Shown here one piece after another: positions 24,461 through 33,800 of a DNA stretch of 52,182 nt. The stretch's first letter is position 1, and each line of letters begins with the position of its first letter. The notes beneath the pieces are model-generated. The model was given only the letters and a program-made list of their open reading frames with translations, was not told the origin of the DNA and did not search any database. The position numbers and the translations under genes are program-made. The stretch is taken from IMG/VR virus record IMGVR_UViG_3300035698_018500, positions 1 through 52,182 of that record; one strand, given 5' to 3'. This DNA comes from a virus.

Positions 24461-25030
24461 ATGTCTTTAGAACAAGAAAAAATCGTTGCTAACACAAAAA
24501 AATATTTTGATACTGCAACAAAATTAGGTTTCATGAACAATGAGTTGATGACCTTCTTAGGTGAAGCTTTTATCAAAGCGCCAGCATCTACCATGGAATC
24601 ATTACACAACGCTTTTGAAGGTGGTCTTATTGACCATTCATTAAGAGTGGCACAGTATGCTGTGTTAATAAACAAAGCCTTACCAGAATCTGAACAAGTA
24701 GACCAAGCATCTTTGCTTAAGGTTTGTCTGTTACATCAAATAGGTAAGACCAACCTATACACGCCATGTGCTTCTGAATGGCACCGTAAGAATCAAGGTA
24801 AGATGTATGAATTCAATGAGGATTTAGTGTCTATGCGAGTAAGTGAACGTAGTCTTTATTATGCTTTATCCCATGGTATTTTATTCAATGAAGAAGAATA
24901 CGCTGCTATTATTATGTTTGATAAAAAAGATGATAAAATGGCTGAATACCATAATACCATCTTAGGTGAGTTATTAAAAATGGGTAATACGTTTGCTATT
25001 AAACATGAAAAAAACAAAGCTAGTAAATAA
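24461..25030 (+). CDS. HD-domain-like protein with an altered metal motif
   Basis: 189 residues. [20 protein letters not shown] (first His) and [16 protein letters not shown] (about 85-100) follow the HD phosphohydrolase layout, but the eponymous HD is HQ, so a metal ligand is missing. HD proteins in phages usually act on nucleotides or as nucleases; here the activity may be changed or lost. It overlaps the dUTPase start (ATAATG region) and shares its host-type promoter, suggesting an early nucleotide-metabolism role. Confidence 0.65.
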   Translation: MSLEQEKIVANTKKYFDTATKLGFMNNELMTFLGEAFIKAPASTMESLHNAFEGGLIDHSLRVAQYAVLINKALPESEQVDQASLLKVCLLHQIGKTNLYTPCASEWHRKNQGKMYEFNEDLVSMRVSERSLYYALSHGILFNEEEYAAIIMFDKKDDKMAEYHNTILGELLKMGNTFAIKHEKNKASK

Positions 25031-25611
25031 TGGTGATAGTTGAAAAAATGAGAGCAAGACTTTTAGAAGTCGTAGACCCAAACAATCCTTATTCGCAAGA
25101 AGATTTCGATAACGAATTTGCTAGTAATTTGTCAACCATTACTGTTGATGAAGATTATTATAAAATAAAACTAAGCTTTTTAAATAAATCAACCAATGAA
25201 GACCCACAGTACGAAACTGTTGGGTCATCTGGTTTTGATTTAAGGGCTAATTTAATTGGAAAATTAGTAATACCATCTGGTAAAAGAGAAATAGTACCAA
25301 CTGGATTATTTTTTGAAATCCCAGAAAGTTTTGAAATTCAAATAAGACCACGTAGTGGTTTGGCTGCTAAAAACGGGGTGACTGTTTTAAATACACCTGG
25401 AACTATAGATGCGGATTATAGAGGTGAAATAAAAATTATATTAATCAATCTAGGTAGTGAAGATTTTATAGTTAACCATGGTGATAGAATAGCGCAAGGG
25501 GTTGTAGCGGCTGTAAGTGCAAAAAACATTATTAAATTAACAAAGGTTAATGAAATCTCCGTAAATACACAACGTGGTGAAGGTGGTTTCGGTTCAACTG
25601 GTTTAAACTAA
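25030..25611 (+). CDS. dut: dUTP diphosphatase (dUTPase)
   Basis: 193 residues, longer than the usual about 150 because of a 45-residue N-terminal extension. All five dUTPase motifs are visible: [35 protein letters not shown] with the catalytic Asp, NHGDRIAQ, and [10 protein letters not shown] at the end. It hydrolyses dUTP to dUMP, keeping uracil out of phage DNA and feeding dTMP synthesis. Last base of the upstream stop is shared with its start; the guaB-like gene follows after 5 nt. Confidence 0.93.
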   Translation: MVIVEKMRARLLEVVDPNNPYSQEDFDNEFASNLSTITVDEDYYKIKLSFLNKSTNEDPQYETVGSSGFDLRANLIGKLVIPSGKREIVPTGLFFEIPESFEIQIRPRSGLAAKNGVTVLNTPGTIDADYRGEIKIILINLGSEDFIVNHGDRIAQGVVAAVSAKNIIKLTKVNEISVNTQRGEGGFGSTGLN

Positions 25612-25616
25612 ACAAC

Positions 25617-26390
25617 ATGATAAATAAATTTGATTTTAACGATATATTAATTAAACCAAGTAAAACGTCTGATATAAAAAGTAGACAAGATATAAACCCA
25701 AGACGAACATTTTTTTTACCGCTTATAACTGCACCTATGGATACAGTTATAAGTGAGAAAAACAAGTTGATTTACTCTAATCTAAACATAATTACATGTT
25801 TACCTAGAGGTGAAAAAAATAATAGTGATTTTGAATCTTATTCATTGCGAGAAATAGAAGAAGAATTAAACTCTAAACGTTTAAAATCAAATGGATTTTA
25901 TTTAATAGATATAGCTAATGGTCATATGTCAAGATTAATCACCGTCACTAAAAAAATTAAAAGAACTTTACCTAAAGTTACATTAATGGTTGGTAATGTT
26001 GCTAACCCAGAAACTTATGTTGAGCTATCTAACGCTGGTGCCGATTATATTAGGGTTGGTATTGGTAACGGTGGTGGTTGTTTTGTTGGTGAAACAAAAG
26101 TAATAACAAAAGATGGTGAAAAAGACATTAAAGATATTATAATTGATGATTTAGTTTTAACACACACTGGTGAATTTAAACTAGTATCTAGTACTTTAGC
26201 TTATCCAACTAGTGAATCATTAATAAAAATAAATGAAACAATTTCAACTAAAAAACATGAATATTACGTTGTAAATAAAAAATTTTCTAATTTAGTTAAT
26301 GATAATAATATTCATGAATATGCCGAATGGTTAAGTGCCGATTTACTAACTAAAGAATATTTTTTATTGGAATACGTAACTAATGTCTGA
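25617..26390 (+). CDS. guaB: IMP dehydrogenase/GMP reductase family, N-terminal half fused to split-intein N part
   Basis: 154 residues of the TIM-barrel enzyme (FDFNDILIKPSKTSDI, PLITAPMDTV, NPETYVELSNAGADYIRVGI) end at GNGGG. Then comes an intein N-half of 103 residues starting CFVGETKVITKDG and ending in a TGA. No CBS domains are present. IMP dehydrogenase oxidises IMP to XMP, the limiting step of guanine nucleotide synthesis. The other half of the enzyme is encoded at 27436-28107 after the intein C part, so an active enzyme needs trans-splicing of two separate proteins. Between them lies a homing endonuclease. Confidence 0.88.
   Translation: MINKFDFNDILIKPSKTSDIKSRQDINPRRTFFLPLITAPMDTVISEKNKLIYSNLNIITCLPRGEKNNSDFESYSLREIEEELNSKRLKSNGFYLIDIANGHMSRLITVTKKIKRTLPKVTLMVGNVANPETYVELSNAGADYIRVGIGNGGGCFVGETKVITKDGEKDIKDIIIDDLVLTHTGEFKLVSSTLAYPTSESLIKINETISTKKHEYYVVNKKFSNLVNDNNIHEYAEWLSADLLTKEYFLLEYVTNV
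26079..26387 (+). other. split-intein N-terminal fragment (IntN)
   Basis: 103 residues from Cys1 (CFVGETKVI) to the TGA. Block A is the CFVGETKV start with GEKDIKDI, and block B is the ...THTGEFKLV... region. It sits directly before the catalytic Cys of the enzyme. Confidence 0.85.
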
Positions 26391-26409
26391 CCTTTTAATT
26401 AGTTCGACA

Positions 26410-26424
26410 TATTTATAATTAAAG
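26410..26424 (+). promoter_or_regulatory. promoter motif of the intein-associated endonuclease
   Basis: TATTTATAATTAAAG lies 2 nt before the ATG at 26427. The free-standing endonuclease thus has its own late-type promoter inside the split gene. Confidence 0.5.
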
Positions 26425-26426
26425 AT

Positions 26427-27452
26427 ATGTTAAAAGAAAAATTTAATGAGGGTAATAAATGTTTAGAATGTGGTGTTGTATTTAAAAAAGACACTAATAA
26501 TAAAAATTATTTATCTTTCATAAGTCATTTAAAAAAAGACCATAATATTAGTAATAGTGAATATTATTTAAAACATTATTTGAATAATAAAATAGTTTTA
26601 TGTGGTTGTGGTTGTGGTAAAAAAACTAATTATTTTAAAGGTAAATTTTTAAAATATTATTCTAATCATAAAAATTTTATTACCCCATCTGAAGATACTT
26701 TATTTAAAGTAAATAAATCAAAAAAAGAGTATAATAATATTGACAATTTAATAAAAAAAACTGGTATTAGTTTTGAGACAATAAATAGAACATTCGATGA
26801 GTTTATAAGGTTAGAAAAACCAATTAGTGTTTTGAGTAAAGATTTATTTATAGATTTTAGAACATTAAAAAGTTATTGGTTTAAATTAGGTCTTATTAAA
26901 AATAAAGAAGAATTTAAGCGAATCTCTTTAAAATCTAAAGTTAAGTGGATGGTAAACCCACTTAAACCTAACGATACAATTATCAATATTCTAAATGAAA
27001 ATATTTTAATTTTAAAAAAAGAATTAGAGAGTAAAGAGAAATTAACGTTTAATGATATTATAACAATAATAGGTGTTGATGTTAATAAAAATTTTTTAAG
27101 TTTTTATTTAAAAGAAAAATTATCATATAATGAGATTAAAAAAATAAAATTTATTAAACAAAGTCAGATTGAAATTGAGTTTCAAAACGTTTTAAAATTT
27201 TATTTCGGCAAATCAATTACTGGTTCTTTTGAATTAGATGGTAGAGTTTTCGACTATAAGTTAGGTAATAAAATATTAATAGAGTTAGATGGTGAATATT
27301 GGCACTCTAAAGAAGAAGCTAAAAAAAATGATTTATTAAAAAATAAGATAGCTGAAAAAAATAAATTAATATTAATAAGAGTTAATGATAAAGAGGTTAA
27401 ATCTTTAGGGTTTATTAATAAATTAAAAAAAATATATGATGAATTTAAATAA
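26427..27452 (+). CDS. free-standing homing endonuclease (EDxHD/VSR-like) inside the fractured guaB gene
   Basis: 341 residues. The N-terminus has zinc modules (CLECGVVFKKD..., a MucR-like Cys2His2 with HLKKDH; then CGCGCGKK). A helical DNA-binding middle follows. The C-terminus is VSR-like: IEIEFQNVL (Glu), GRVFDYKLG (Asp), IELDGEYWHS (His) and KKNDLLKNK (Asp), the E-D-x-H-D set known for endonucleases lodged between split-intein halves. It should cut intein-free guaB alleles and so spread the split intein. Its end overlaps the start of the second guaB half by 17 nt, so it is co-translated with it. Confidence 0.82.
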   Translation: MLKEKFNEGNKCLECGVVFKKDTNNKNYLSFISHLKKDHNISNSEYYLKHYLNNKIVLCGCGCGKKTNYFKGKFLKYYSNHKNFITPSEDTLFKVNKSKKEYNNIDNLIKKTGISFETINRTFDEFIRLEKPISVLSKDLFIDFRTLKSYWFKLGLIKNKEEFKRISLKSKVKWMVNPLKPNDTIINILNENILILKKELESKEKLTFNDIITIIGVDVNKNFLSFYLKEKLSYNEIKKIKFIKQSQIEIEFQNVLKFYFGKSITGSFELDGRVFDYKLGNKILIELDGEYWHSKEEAKKNDLLKNKIAEKNKLILIRVNDKEVKSLGFINKLKKIYDEFK

Positions 27453-27573
27453 ATATAGGTTAATAGAAATTTCTACTATTGAGGAAATTAATAATGATAA
27501 TTATGAAATGGTTTATGATTTAACTATTGAGGATAATGAGTCATACACAGCTAATAAAAATATAGTTCATAAC
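27436..27573 (+). other. split-intein C-terminal fragment (IntC)
   Basis: 46 residues ending in IVHN before Cys+1. Blocks F (VYDLTIED) and G (NIVHN) are intact. Short IntC parts of this size are typical of naturally split inteins in fractured phage genes. Confidence 0.85.
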
Positions 27574-28107
27574 TGTTCAACAACTGTACATACAGGTGTT
27601 GGTTACCCTATGGGGTCCTTGGTTCAAGAATGTTACGAACTTTCATGTACTTTAGATAAACCAGCCAAAATTGTTGCTGATGGTGGTATGCAGAATTATA
27701 GTGATATAATTAAAGCATTGGCTTTAGGTGCTGATTTTGTTATGATTGGTAGTTTATTTAATAAAGCTATAGAATCATGTGGTGATAACTATTTGTGGAA
27801 ACATATCAAGGTGTCTCAAAATATAGCTGAAAAAGCTTACAAATTAAAAATACCTGTTTATAAAAAATTTAGAGGTATGAGTACTAAAGAAGTTCAAAAG
27901 AAATGGGGTAAAGTTGTTCCAACTACGTCTGAAGGCGTTATTCGATATAGAAAAGTTGAATATACGTTACAACAATGGACAAATAATTTTGAAGATTATT
28001 TGCGTTCAGCCATGAGTTATTCTAACGCTAAAAATTTGATAGATTTTATTGGTAAAGCAGAAATAATAAAAATAACGGATAACGCTTATAACAGATTTAA
28101 AAAATGA
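27436..28107 (+). CDS. guaB: split-intein C part fused to the C-terminal half of IMP dehydrogenase
   Basis: The first 46 residues are an intein C-half (YEMVYDLTIEDNESYTANK, then IVHN). The enzyme resumes with CSTTVHTGVGYPMGSLV. The Cys directly after the splice junction is the catalytic Cys of the IMPDH/GMPR family and also serves as the +1 nucleophile. KIVADGGMQNYSDIIKALALG and ADFVMIGSLF are the phosphate-binding loops. The spliced enzyme would be about 330 residues. The start overlaps the endonuclease ORF by 17 nt; ATGATG offers two starts. Confidence 0.88.
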   Translation: MMNLNKYRLIEISTIEEINNDNYEMVYDLTIEDNESYTANKNIVHNCSTTVHTGVGYPMGSLVQECYELSCTLDKPAKIVADGGMQNYSDIIKALALGADFVMIGSLFNKAIESCGDNYLWKHIKVSQNIAEKAYKLKIPVYKKFRGMSTKEVQKKWGKVVPTTSEGVIRYRKVEYTLQQWTNNFEDYLRSAMSYSNAKNLIDFIGKAEIIKITDNAYNRFKK

Positions 28108-29753
28108 TAACGGTAATATATTGTACTAGAGAAAGTAAACCAGAACATAAAGAACATCTAATTAAGACTTCTGGACTCCATAAACACATCGAGGTAATCG
28201 AAATAATCAATAATGGTGAATCACTAACTCAAATATATAATCGTGGGTTAAAACAAGCTAAAAACGATATCGTTGTGTTTTGTCATGATGACTTAACTGT
28301 TGAAACCAATCAATGGGGTAAAAAACTAATCAAAATGTTTGAAAAAAACCCAGAATTTGGTATTATAGGTGTTGCTGGGTCTAAAAACATGCCAGTATCT
28401 GGTCAGTGGTGGGAAAACCCTAAAAAAATGTATGGTCGTGTCGCACACACACACGAAGGTAAAACTTGGTTATCTGCTTATTCCGATGACTTAGGTCAAA
28501 TACTGGAAGAAGTGGTTGTTTGTGATGGTGTTTGGTTTGCGTTAGACAAAACGAGAATTAAAAAAGAATTTAACGAAAATGTAGAAGGATTTCATTTTTA
28601 CGATGTAACCTTTGCGTTCGAAAATTATTTAGAAGGTGTTAAGATTGGCGTTACCACAGCTATCAGAATCAACCATCAATCTATCGGTATGACTAATGAA
28701 GCTTGGGATAAAAATAGAACTGACTTTTCGGAAACCTACCAAGGACATTTGCCAGCTAACATAAAGAGAGTATTAAGAAAGGGTGAAAAATTAAATGTCC
28801 TTATTGGTTGTTTGAGTTTTGCCAATTTTACTGGTTCCGAACTTTATGTTTTTGAATTAGCTAAACAATTAGTAAAAAAAGGTTGTGAGGTTAGTGTATG
28901 TTCGAATATTGGTATGCCATTGGCTGGTTTAGCTAAATCTATTGGTATTAAAATGTATAGTTTACAAGAACCTCCTGGTTTTAAGTTAGGTGATGGTAAA
29001 TGGTTATTAAAGTCTCCTCAAGGTGATGTAGTTTCACAAGAAAATACGCTATATAATATTTCAAAAATTAATTTTGATATTGTTCACTTAAACCATAAAC
29101 CAGTAACCGAACACTTACTAAGACTGTATCCAAATACGCCAGTTATTTGTTCAATTCATTCAGAAGTTATATCATTAGAAGAACCAGTTATTTCTGAGTC
29201 TATTAAACAATATATTGCTATTAGGCAAGAAATAAAAGACCATATCATAAATTCGTTTGGTGTTCCAGAGGACAAGGTTTGTGTTATTCATAACCCTATC
29301 GATGGTGATAAATTTAAAATCACTAATTCAAACGAAAAACGTGAAAAGAAAAGAATCCTTTTTGTTGGTACAATTGATTACCTTAGAAAAAATACTATAC
29401 AAGAACTTATAAATAAAACCAAAGAAGAAAATCAAGAACTTTGGATTGTTGGTAAGAAAAACGACAAGTATTTAGATGAAACGATAAACAATCAAGAACA
29501 TGTTAGTTATTTTGAACCGACAGCTAATATTGAAAAATTCATTCATCAATGTGATGAAACAGCTGGTATTCTTTTAGGTAGAACAACAATTGAAGGTTGG
29601 ATGTGTGGTAAAGCTGGTTGGATTTATGATGTTGATTCTAGTGGAAATGTTTTAAGTCAAAAACTACACCCTGTTCCAGAAGACATTGTTAAATTTGATA
29701 GTAAGTCAATTACGGCAGAAATAATAGAAGAATACAAAAAAATATTAGAATAA
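28104..29753 (+). CDS. two-domain glycosyltransferase (GT2-like plus GT4-like)
   Basis: 549 residues. The N-terminal about 220 resemble an SP_1764-type GT-A domain (IEVIEIINNGESLTQIYNRG, then NDIVVFCHDDLTV with the D-x-D-like HDD). The C-terminal about 320 form a GT-B fold (CLSFANFTGSELYVFELAKQ, KKRILFVGTIDYLRKNTIQE, LLGRTTIEGWMCGKAG). It probably adds two sugars in the same pathway. It overlaps the guaB C-half by 4 nt and the next gene by one base. Confidence 0.82.
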   Translation: MITVIYCTRESKPEHKEHLIKTSGLHKHIEVIEIINNGESLTQIYNRGLKQAKNDIVVFCHDDLTVETNQWGKKLIKMFEKNPEFGIIGVAGSKNMPVSGQWWENPKKMYGRVAHTHEGKTWLSAYSDDLGQILEEVVVCDGVWFALDKTRIKKEFNENVEGFHFYDVTFAFENYLEGVKIGVTTAIRINHQSIGMTNEAWDKNRTDFSETYQGHLPANIKRVLRKGEKLNVLIGCLSFANFTGSELYVFELAKQLVKKGCEVSVCSNIGMPLAGLAKSIGIKMYSLQEPPGFKLGDGKWLLKSPQGDVVSQENTLYNISKINFDIVHLNHKPVTEHLLRLYPNTPVICSIHSEVISLEEPVISESIKQYIAIRQEIKDHIINSFGVPEDKVCVIHNPIDGDKFKITNSNEKREKKRILFVGTIDYLRKNTIQELINKTKEENQELWIVGKKNDKYLDETINNQEHVSYFEPTANIEKFIHQCDETAGILLGRTTIEGWMCGKAGWIYDVDSSGNVLSQKLHPVPEDIVKFDSKSITAEIIEEYKKILE

Positions 29754-30475
29754 TGGAAGGTATTACGGTGATATTGAATGGTTTTAAAAGACCACAATTC
29801 CTAAAACAACAGATTGATACTATAAACAATCAAACGGTTAAACCGAAAGAAATTATGTTATGGCAAAACAACGTAGAAGGTTTTGATTCAGAATTAACAG
29901 ATTCAATCACAACTGCTTCGTGTAATAAAAACTTAGGTGTGTGGGCAAGATTTGCATTTGCACTTAACGCTAAAACAGAATATGTTTGTGTTTTTGATGA
30001 TGACACCATACCAGGTAAAATGTGGTTTGAAAATTGTTTAAACACAATGGAGACGCATGAAGGGTTGTTAGGGACGATTGGTTTGGTTTATAATAACGAA
30101 GACGGTTACTTACCTAATGTTAGACACGGTTGGGATAATCCTAATTTAAAACCCATTAGAGTTGATATAGTTGGTCATGCTTGGTTTTTTAAAAGAGAGT
30201 GGTTATCAACATATTGGAGAGAATTACCACCAGATGGTTTTGATTTCGTAGGTGAAGATATGCACTTTTCATACATGTTACAAAAATACTTAGGTTTAAA
30301 TACGTATGTACCACCTCACCCACCACACGTCCCAGAAATGTGGGGTAGTACAAAGGGATGGGAAATGGGAACCGAAAAAAATGGTTTATCATTGGTGCCA
30401 GCAAATATTAACAAAATGAATGAGTATTACAAACATTTGGTACATAATGGGTTTAATATTATAAATTCAAAGTAA
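29753..30475 (+). CDS. glycosyltransferase family 2-like
   Basis: 240 residues with a GT-A layout: ITVILNGFKRPQFLKQQID at the start and VCVFDDDTIPGKMWF, whose DDD is the metal and nucleotide-sugar binding motif. DFVGEDMHFSYMLQKYLG carries the likely catalytic ED. It transfers a sugar from a nucleotide donor to a glycan or protein acceptor. Its start overlaps the upstream stop (TAATGG). Part of the glycan cluster 28104-32819. Confidence 0.82.
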   Translation: MEGITVILNGFKRPQFLKQQIDTINNQTVKPKEIMLWQNNVEGFDSELTDSITTASCNKNLGVWARFAFALNAKTEYVCVFDDDTIPGKMWFENCLNTMETHEGLLGTIGLVYNNEDGYLPNVRHGWDNPNLKPIRVDIVGHAWFFKREWLSTYWRELPPDGFDFVGEDMHFSYMLQKYLGLNTYVPPHPPHVPEMWGSTKGWEMGTEKNGLSLVPANINKMNEYYKHLVHNGFNIINSK

Positions 30476-30485
30476 AAAAAAATAT

Positions 30486-31215
<730 letters not shown>

Positions 31216-31824
31216 ATGGGAAACATTAATTTAGGGTATTATACGGTAACACATGAGACTACTGGTGGTGTGTGTGTAGATGTTGGGTGTAATTTAGGTG
31301 ATTTCACTGACAAATATAAAAAACATTTTAAGAAAATATATTTTATAGAGCCTCAAAAACAATTATTTGATAATCTAATAACAAGGTTTGAGTTAGATGA
31401 AAACATTTACGGTTTTAATTTAGCTGCGTGGTCAATTTCAGATATTGAGTTAGAATTAGTTGGTCATAGTAACAATGACCATGGGTCTGTTGGTGTTAAA
31501 AGCGAATTATTAAATAGTGATTGGGGTGATAATGTTGTGAATAAAGTTAAATCTGTAGATATCAACACATTATTCGGTAAAATAAATGAAAAATATATTG
31601 ACTACATGAAAATTGATTGTGAAAATTCAGAATATGAATTTTTATTAAATAAAGATTTGTCTAATATAGGTTATATTGGGATAGAATTACACAATCAAAT
31701 GGGTATAGGTAAATATACAAGTTTAATTGATTGGATTCAAGTTACGCACGAATTAGTTAATGGTGATTTAACCTACAAGGTTAATTGGAATAATGAAGTA
31801 CTTTTTAAAAATAAAATAAAATGA
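31216..31824 (+). CDS. FkbM-family methyltransferase
   Basis: 202 residues. VCVDVGCNLGDFTDKYKKHF is the SAM-binding motif I, IYFIEPQK the acidic loop after strand 2 and IDYMKIDCENSEYEFL the FkbM motif with the D-x-E. Such enzymes O-methylate sugars. The start is set by the TAAA repeat, with the ATG directly after it. It overlaps the epimerase start by 4 nt (ATGA). Confidence 0.82.
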   Translation: MGNINLGYYTVTHETTGGVCVDVGCNLGDFTDKYKKHFKKIYFIEPQKQLFDNLITRFELDENIYGFNLAAWSISDIELELVGHSNNDHGSVGVKSELLNSDWGDNVVNKVKSVDINTLFGKINEKYIDYMKIDCENSEYEFLLNKDLSNIGYIGIELHNQMGIGKYTSLIDWIQVTHELVNGDLTYKVNWNNEVLFKNKIK

Positions 31825-32819
31825 TTTTATTAACTTACGGTACTCGACCAGAATTCATCAAAATTAAACCTTTGATTGACGAAATGGAAAAAGAAAATAT
31901 TCCATTTAAAATATTATTTACTGGTCAACATAAAACAATCTCAAACGGTATATTTGATTATTATTTAAGTGGATTAGACTATGGTAAAAATAGATTAGAC
32001 AGTATTATAATGAACTGTATGAATATACCAGATGAGTTTTTAAATGACATAACACACATTTTAGTACAAGGTGATACAACATCAGTTACGGGTTTAGCGT
32101 TATCTGCTTTACATAGACAAATCCCTGTTATCCATTTAGAGGCTGGTTTAAGGACTTATGATACCGAAAACCCATATCCAGAAGAGAACAACAGAAGAAT
32201 CGTTTCTACGATAGCTAAAGTGCATCTATGTCCTACTGAATTAAACCGTAAAAACCTAGAGAGCGAGCATACGTTAGGTGATATCTATGTTGTTGGAAAT
32301 ACTGTGTTGGATAATTTAATCCATTACAAAGACAAATGTGAATACACAGATAAAGTTTTAGTTACGCTTCACAGACGTGAAAACCATGACCAAATCGATT
32401 TATGGTTTAATGAAATCAATAAATTGGCAAAAGAAAACCCAGAACTTGAGTTTATTTTGCCAATTCACCCAAACCCTAATGTTTTAAAACACAAAGATAT
32501 TTTAACGAACGTCACAGTTATCGAACCAATGACACATTCTAATTTATTAGAGTTGTTGGTTAAAACAAAAATAGTAATCACAGATAGTGGGGGTCTTCAA
32601 GAAGAATGTTCTTTCTTTAATAAAAAATGTTTGGTATGTAGAAAAATTACTGAAAGACCAGAATCTATTGGTTTAAGTAGTTATATGGTAATTGAACCTA
32701 GTGATTTAAAACCAAGTTTCGATTCTCAAATAAAGGAATATATTATCGATGTTGAATCACCATATGGGGATGGTGGTTCATCGAAAAAAATAATTGAAAT
32801 TTTTAAAAAAATATTATAA
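31821..32819 (+). CDS. wecB: UDP-N-acetylglucosamine 2-epimerase
   Basis: 332 residues, slightly shorter than the usual 370-380. TYGTRPEFIKIKPL, ILVQGDTTSVTGLALSAL, VIHLEAGLRTYD.ENPYPEE, LVTLHRRENH and ITDSGGLQEECSF are all core motifs of the WecB family. It converts UDP-GlcNAc to UDP-ManNAc, the precursor of mannosamine or sialic-acid-like sugars. With five glycosyltransferase-like genes and a methyltransferase nearby, it probably supplies a sugar for decorating virion or host surface. Confidence 0.9.
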   Translation: MILLTYGTRPEFIKIKPLIDEMEKENIPFKILFTGQHKTISNGIFDYYLSGLDYGKNRLDSIIMNCMNIPDEFLNDITHILVQGDTTSVTGLALSALHRQIPVIHLEAGLRTYDTENPYPEENNRRIVSTIAKVHLCPTELNRKNLESEHTLGDIYVVGNTVLDNLIHYKDKCEYTDKVLVTLHRRENHDQIDLWFNEINKLAKENPELEFILPIHPNPNVLKHKDILTNVTVIEPMTHSNLLELLVKTKIVITDSGGLQEECSFFNKKCLVCRKITERPESIGLSSYMVIEPSDLKPSFDSQIKEYIIDVESPYGDGGSSKKIIEIFKKIL

Positions 32820-33757
32820 TGGGTATTAAAAAATGGATGGGTATTTTATCGTTATCGTTAAGTAACGTTGAAAAAAATGCTCTTAGTCAAATAGGTGGAG
32901 CGTTAAGTGATGATGTTTCACAATCTTGTAGGTTAACTCAAGGACAATTAGCTGATTCATTAATCAACGGTGAAATAACACAAGAAGTTTTAAATTTAAA
33001 ATGGCGAACATATAAAATACTTAAAGCAAGTGAAGGTGTTACAGCTAAAATTATTGGTTACGATAATGATGGTATGCCAATTACTAAAGTAATAAAACGA
33101 AATAATAAAAAAGCTCTTAAAAAAGTTAAAGTTGATGAAGTAGATACTTTTATTGTTGAAATGGTTATTGATAATAGTGAAATTTCTTCTGGAAGCAATC
33201 AAGTTATGAATAATGAATATGTGAGTATTTACGACCAAGTTAATATAAATCATGGTGATGATGGTGAAATAATTAGTGCTAGCCATGGCGAAATAGATGG
33301 TTTAGAGTACTTTGCGACAAACAAAGCGGGAAAACCTATTAAAATAATTAGAAACGAAGCCTCTAGTTTTTCGATAGAAAACTTTACAAAAAAATTAGTC
33401 GTTAGAAAAATAAGTAAAACAAAAAAAATGTTGGAGTTTTATGTTAGTGTTTATCCAGATGAATATAACAGAACTAGTCGTTTATTTATTAGCGCTATAA
33501 AAAAAGCTATTGAAAACCCACAACATTCTAACATGTTAAATTTTAAATCTGTTGAGTTTGTAACGTATAAATCTTTAGGTGTTTCTGATTTTTTAGAATT
33601 TGAATACGAAATCGAATCTTTTGATAAAATTATAGAGTTTAATGGGTCATATGTTATTAAGTTCATCGCCAACACTATAGTAAACGGTAAAGACATAATG
33701 GAGGGACACAGAGTGGAAGAACTCGATAAAAAATATGCTGATAAAACTAAAAAATAA
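32819..33757 (+). CDS. protein of unknown function
   Basis: 312 residues, soluble, starting MGIKKWMGILSLSLSNVEK and coupled to the epimerase by a one-base overlap. The first 70 residues are helical, the middle is charged, and the last 130 form an alpha/beta region (KMLEFYVSVYPDEYNRTSRL...). No motif recognised. Its position before PhoH and the structural genes may reflect a virion role. Confidence 0.5.
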   Translation: MGIKKWMGILSLSLSNVEKNALSQIGGALSDDVSQSCRLTQGQLADSLINGEITQEVLNLKWRTYKILKASEGVTAKIIGYDNDGMPITKVIKRNNKKALKKVKVDEVDTFIVEMVIDNSEISSGSNQVMNNEYVSIYDQVNINHGDDGEIISASHGEIDGLEYFATNKAGKPIKIIRNEASSFSIENFTKKLVVRKISKTKKMLEFYVSVYPDEYNRTSRLFISAIKKAIENPQHSNMLNFKSVEFVTYKSLGVSDFLEFEYEIESFDKIIEFNGSYVIKFIANTIVNGKDIMEGHRVEELDKKYADKTKK

Positions 33758-33776
33758 AATAATTGATAATATGAGC

Positions 33777-33794
33777 TATATTTATTAATAAAAC
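33777..33794 (+). promoter_or_regulatory. late-type promoter of phoH
   Basis: TATATTTATTAATAAAAC lies 6 nt before the ATG at 33801 and is a near-perfect copy of the recurring motif. Confidence 0.6.
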
Positions 33795-33800
33795 AAATTT

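Noticed and set aside
26391-26426. Programmed readthrough of the TGA that ends the guaB IntN ORF, joining it to the endonuclease
   Set aside because: The next ORF has its own promoter motif and start, and the split-intein layout explains the stop without recoding.
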